Source: a bacterium
GTDB taxonomy: Bacteria > Vulcanimicrobiota > Vulcanimicrobiia > Vulcanimicrobiales > Vulcanimicrobiaceae
Assembly: GCA_021807065.1 (NCBI GenBank)
Contig: JAKAPO010000108.1
Location: 1 to 7,735, forward strand
Direction of reading: 5' to 3'
DNA: 7,735 nt
Below are positions 6,138-7,735 of the stretch, piece after piece (within the stretch, counting starts at the first letter, position 1; each line of letters begins with the position of its first letter). The notes under the pieces are model-generated. The model worked only from the letters and a program-made list of their open reading frames with translations. It had not been told where the DNA came from and did not search any database. The position numbers and the translations under genes are program-made.

Positions 6138-7549
6138 GCCGGATCGTCCTCGCCTATTCAGGCGGCCTCGACACCTCGGTGCTCCTGAAGAAGCTCGTCC
6201 TCGAAGGTAACGACGTCATTGCGATGACGGCCGATCTCGGTGAGAGCGACGCGACAACCGGCGATGTGGCGGCCGAACTCGGGCGCATTAGAGAAAAAGC
6301 ATTCGCGCTGGGTGCGATCGATGCCGTTCTCATCGATGCTCGCGAGCGCTTCCTCAAGGATTTTGCCTACAGCGCGTTGCGGGCAAACGCGAAATACCAA
6401 GGCATCTATCCGCTCTCTGCGGCGCTGTCGAGGCCGCTCATCGGTGCGTTGCTCGTCGAGACGGCACATGCCATGCGCGCCGATACGGTCGCGCACGGGT
6501 GCACCGGAAAAGGCAACGATCAGGTGCGCATCGAGCTCGCGGTGCGAGCGCTCGACCCGCATCTCAGTGCACGCGCACCGCTGCGCGAGCATCCGCTCTC
6601 GCGCCCCGATGCGATCGCCTTCGCCGCAGAACATGGCATTTTGGTGAGGCACACCTCGGAGAGACCGTATTCCATCGATGCAAATCTGTGGGGACGTTCG
6701 ATCGAGGCCGGCATTCTGGAAGATCCGTGGAACGCACCGCCGGAAGACGCCTACGCCTGGACGGCCTCGCCGCACCTGCGCCCCGCGCAGCCCGAAGAAA
6801 TCCTCGTGCACTTTACTGAAGGAGTGCCAAAGGTGACCACCGGCGGCGGTCTGCGCCTCACCATCCCGAACGAGCAGGGGAAGGCGCATGAGAGCGCCGG
6901 GCACGAAAATGTTGCCCGCGCTTCGCGCGGCTTTCCTCCCGCCATCCCGAGCGCATCGAGGGAAGTAACATCGTCATCCCGAGCGAGTGCACGCGAAAGC
7001 GTGCACGGCGTCGAGGGAAGCGCCTCTCAACATATGCCCGCCTCAGGCCCAGAAATGGTCGCCGCGCTCAACGTCCTCGCCGGAAGACACGGCGTTGGAA
7101 GGATTGACATGGTCGAGGATCGCGTGATCGGTATGAAATCACGCGAAGTGTACGAAGCGCCGGCGGCAACGGTATTGCTGCTTGCACATCAGGCGCTGGA
7201 ACGATTGGTCCTAACGCGTGATGAGCTTCGCTTCAAGGCCGCGTGCGACCAGAAATATGCAGAGCTGACGTACGACGGCCTCTGGATGTCGCCGCTGCGC
7301 GAGGCGCTCGACGCATTCAATGCAGCGAGCGCACGTCGCATGACCGGCGACGTACGCGTACGCCTGCACCAAGGAACCGCAACGATCGTCGGCGTCCGTT
7401 CGCCGTTCGCCCTTTACGACGAATCGCTCGCGACATACGGCAAGGGTGATGCTTTCGATCATCGCGCAGCCGACGGTTTCATCCGCCTTCACGGCTTGCC
7501 GCTCGACCTCGTTGCTCGTACTCAAGAGTACGCGAAGGAGCGCGTGTGA
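6134..7549 (+). CDS. argG: Argininosuccinate synthase with a repeat-encoded internal insertion
   Basis: ArgG condenses citrulline and aspartate with ATP to argininosuccinate. All key motifs are intact: the ATP-pyrophosphatase P-loop AYSGGLDTS (7-15), YQGIYPL..ALSRPLI (88-103), HGCTGKGNDQVRIE (121-134), YSIDANLWGRSIE (179-191) and GVGRIDMVEDR (320-330). The protein has 471 residues where about 400 is usual. The excess lies at about residues 242-303, between VPKVTTGGGL and SGPEMVAALN, where relatives have a short loop. This segment is Ser/Arg/Ala-rich, low in hydrophobics and encoded by the palindromic repeats at 6905-7026. It keeps the frame, and everything after it is normal family sequence, so the enzyme is probably active with a protruding loop. 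The ATG at 6134 has AAGGA 8 bases upstream and overlaps the argR stop. Confidence 0.95.
   Translation: MSRIVLAYSGGLDTSVLLKKLVLEGNDVIAMTADLGESDATTGDVAAELGRIREKAFALGAIDAVLIDARERFLKDFAYSALRANAKYQGIYPLSAALSRPLIGALLVETAHAMRADTVAHGCTGKGNDQVRIELAVRALDPHLSARAPLREHPLSRPDAIAFAAEHGILVRHTSERPYSIDANLWGRSIEAGILEDPWNAPPEDAYAWTASPHLRPAQPEEILVHFTEGVPKVTTGGGLRLTIPNEQGKAHESAGHENVARASRGFPPAIPSASREVTSSSRASARESVHGVEGSASQHMPASGPEMVAALNVLAGRHGVGRIDMVEDRVIGMKSREVYEAPAATVLLLAHQALERLVLTRDELRFKAACDQKYAELTYDGLWMSPLREALDAFNAASARRMTGDVRVRLHQGTATIVGVRSPFALYDESLATYGKGDAFDHRAADGFIRLHGLPLDLVARTQEYAKERV
6905..7026 (+). repeat. Composite palindromic repeat inserted in frame in argG
   Basis: The order is the same as in the block at 3336-3456. 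First comes a hairpin, GTTGCCCGCGC-TTC-GCGCGGC (6911-6931). Then a short unit from 6941, GCCATCCCGAGC to ATCGAGGGAAG. Then a long unit from 6973, GTCATCCCGAGCGA to GTCGAGGGAAGCGCC. The long unit's centre is a perfect 8-base stem, GTGCACGC and GCGTGCAC, around a GAAA loop (6987-7006). A possible older, decayed unit, CCATCCCGAACGAG to GGGGAAGGCGC, occupies 6861-6885; with it, the whole insert would span about 6857-7042 (62 codons). Confidence 0.88.
7535..7540 (+). promoter_or_regulatory. Strong Shine-Dalgarno AAGGAG at the end of argG
   Basis: AAGGAG lies inside the last codons of argG, 5 bases before GTG at 7546, and far from the argH ATG at 7674. Its best-placed start is the GTG of the small repeat-derived frame. 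It may originally have served argH before the repeat arrived. Confidence 0.5.
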
Positions 7550-7674
7550 AGGCGTTGCGCGCAAGAGGGTTGCCCGCGCTGCGCGCAGCCTTCCGTTTTG
7601 TCATCCCGAGCGAGCGAAGCGCGCCAGCGCTGAGCGACGTCGAGGGAAGCGCCGCTAAGGCGCTGCACGTTTGA
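7546..7674 (+). CDS. Possible 42-codon coupling frame made of repeat sequence between argG and argH
   Basis: A GTG at 7546-7548 overlaps the argG stop as GTGA. It opens a frame of 42 codons that ends in TGA at 7672-7674, whose last base is the first base of the argH ATG (TGATG). AAGGAG stands 5 bases before the GTG. Nearly all of the frame is repeat sequence, read in the same Ile-Pro-Ser frame as the insertion in argG, and the predicted peptide is Ala/Arg/Ser-rich with no recognisable domain. The overlaps at both ends suggest ribosomes could be handed from argG through this frame to argH. Whether it is translated, or the geometry is chance in a stop-poor repeat, cannot be decided from sequence alone. 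Confidence 0.4.
   Translation: MKALRARGLPALRAAFRFVIPSERSAPALSDVEGSAAKALHV
7548..7593 (+). other. Long hairpin followed by TTTT after the argG stop
   Basis: GAAGGC plus TGCGCGCA (7548-7553, 7556-7563) pairs with TGCGCGCA plus GCCTTC (7580-7593). This gives a 14-base-pair stem with a 2-base bulge and a 16-base loop. CG and then TTTT (7596-7599) follow. The stem is strong enough to act as a weak intrinsic terminator, attenuator or mRNA-stability element between argG and argH, but the T-run is short and broken by CG. Translation of the small frame starting at 7546 would disrupt it. Confidence 0.4.
7567..7653 (+). repeat. Palindromic repeat in the argG-argH spacer
   Basis: This copy has the GGTTGCCCGCGCTGCGCGC hairpin half followed directly by one long unit. 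The long unit starts GTCATCCCGAGCGAG at 7600, passes AGCGC-GCCA-GCGCT (7618-7631) and ends GACGTCGAGGGAAGCGCC. The short unit present in the blocks at 3336 and 6905 is absent. It is the cleanest copy of the long unit in the window and differs from the copy at 3406 by only a few substitutions. It fills most of the 124-base spacer in an otherwise overlapping gene string. Confidence 0.87.
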
Positions 7675-7735
7675 TGGCCAAAACTTTGCAGTGGGGTGGA
7701 CGCTTCACGGAAGAACCCGACGCCGCACTCGTTGC
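7674..7735 (+). CDS. argH: Argininosuccinate lyase, first 20 codons, cut by window edge
   Basis: The visible start, MAKTLQWGGRFTEEPDAALV, matches the argininosuccinate lyase N-terminus, in which WGGRF(T/S) is nearly invariant. The enzyme splits argininosuccinate into arginine and fumarate, the last step of the pathway. The position directly after argG fits. The ATG at 7674 overlaps the stop of the small frame before it (TGATG). The nearest purine-rich stretch, AAGG at 7657-7660, is 13 bases away, too far to be a good ribosome site, so coupling from upstream is likely. Only the N-terminus can be assessed. Confidence 0.88.
   Translation, partial: MAKTLQWGGRFTEEPDAALV

Noticed and set aside
6158..6904. 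A 248-codon minus-strand open frame opposite argG
   Set aside because: It lies antisense inside argG with no motif and an arginine-rich composition; it is a shadow of argG codon usage.
3336..7653. CRISPR-like array
   Set aside because: The repeats are palindromic, diverged, irregularly spaced by kilobases and interleaved with housekeeping genes; there are no short unique spacers and no cas genes.
1..7735. tRNA, rRNA, riboswitch, transposase, defence or phage genes
   Set aside because: No cloverleaf, conserved RNA core or matching protein motif was seen by eye on either strand; covariance and profile searches could not be run.

Overview
The window is GC-rich bacterial chromosome carrying two metabolic modules. 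The minus-strand module, on the left, looks like reductive pyrimidine catabolism. It runs mmsA (CoA-acylating malonate/methylmalonate-semialdehyde dehydrogenase), then preT, then preA (the two subunits of NAD-dependent dihydropyrimidine dehydrogenase), with preA leaving the window at its left edge. The right-hand module is arginine biosynthesis. argB is on the minus strand; argF, argR, argG and argH are on the plus strand, with argH cut by the right edge. A small DUF3175-type gene of unknown function lies between the modules and converges on argB.

Layout: preA N-terminus (1-362, minus); preT (355-1671, minus, overlapping preA by 8 bases); a 117-base gap with a degenerate repeat; mmsA (1789-3297, minus); a 225-base divergent gap filled mostly by a repeat block; DUF3175 gene (3523-3801, plus), ending in a 28-base tandem duplication; argB (3868-4653, minus); a 27-base, very AT-rich divergent control region with two tandem ARG-box-like palindromes; argF, argR and argG (4681-7549, plus), joined by two ATGA overlaps; a repeat-filled 124-base argG-argH spacer; argH start (7674 onward).

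The arginine genes cover acetylglutamate kinase, ornithine carbamoyltransferase, argininosuccinate synthase and argininosuccinate lyase, plus the arginine-sensing repressor ArgR. ArgR is probably autoregulated through the palindromes between argB and argF. PreTA would reduce uracil or thymine, and MmsA would take the resulting semialdehydes to acetyl-CoA or propionyl-CoA.

The most unusual feature is a family of GC-rich palindromic repeats whose core begins GTCATCCCGAGCG and ends GTCGAGGGAAGC. All copies lie in the same orientation. One composite copy sits in frame inside argG and enlarges the enzyme by about 62 residues, in the manner of Rickettsia palindromic elements. Another fills the argG-argH spacer and forms a 42-codon open frame that overlaps the argG stop and the argH start, behind a good Shine-Dalgarno sequence.

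The taxon cannot be fixed from this window. High GC, near-leaderless arg promoters and this repeat type bring to mind deep-branching soil lineages such as Eremiobacterota (WPS-2). That is a low-confidence impression only.
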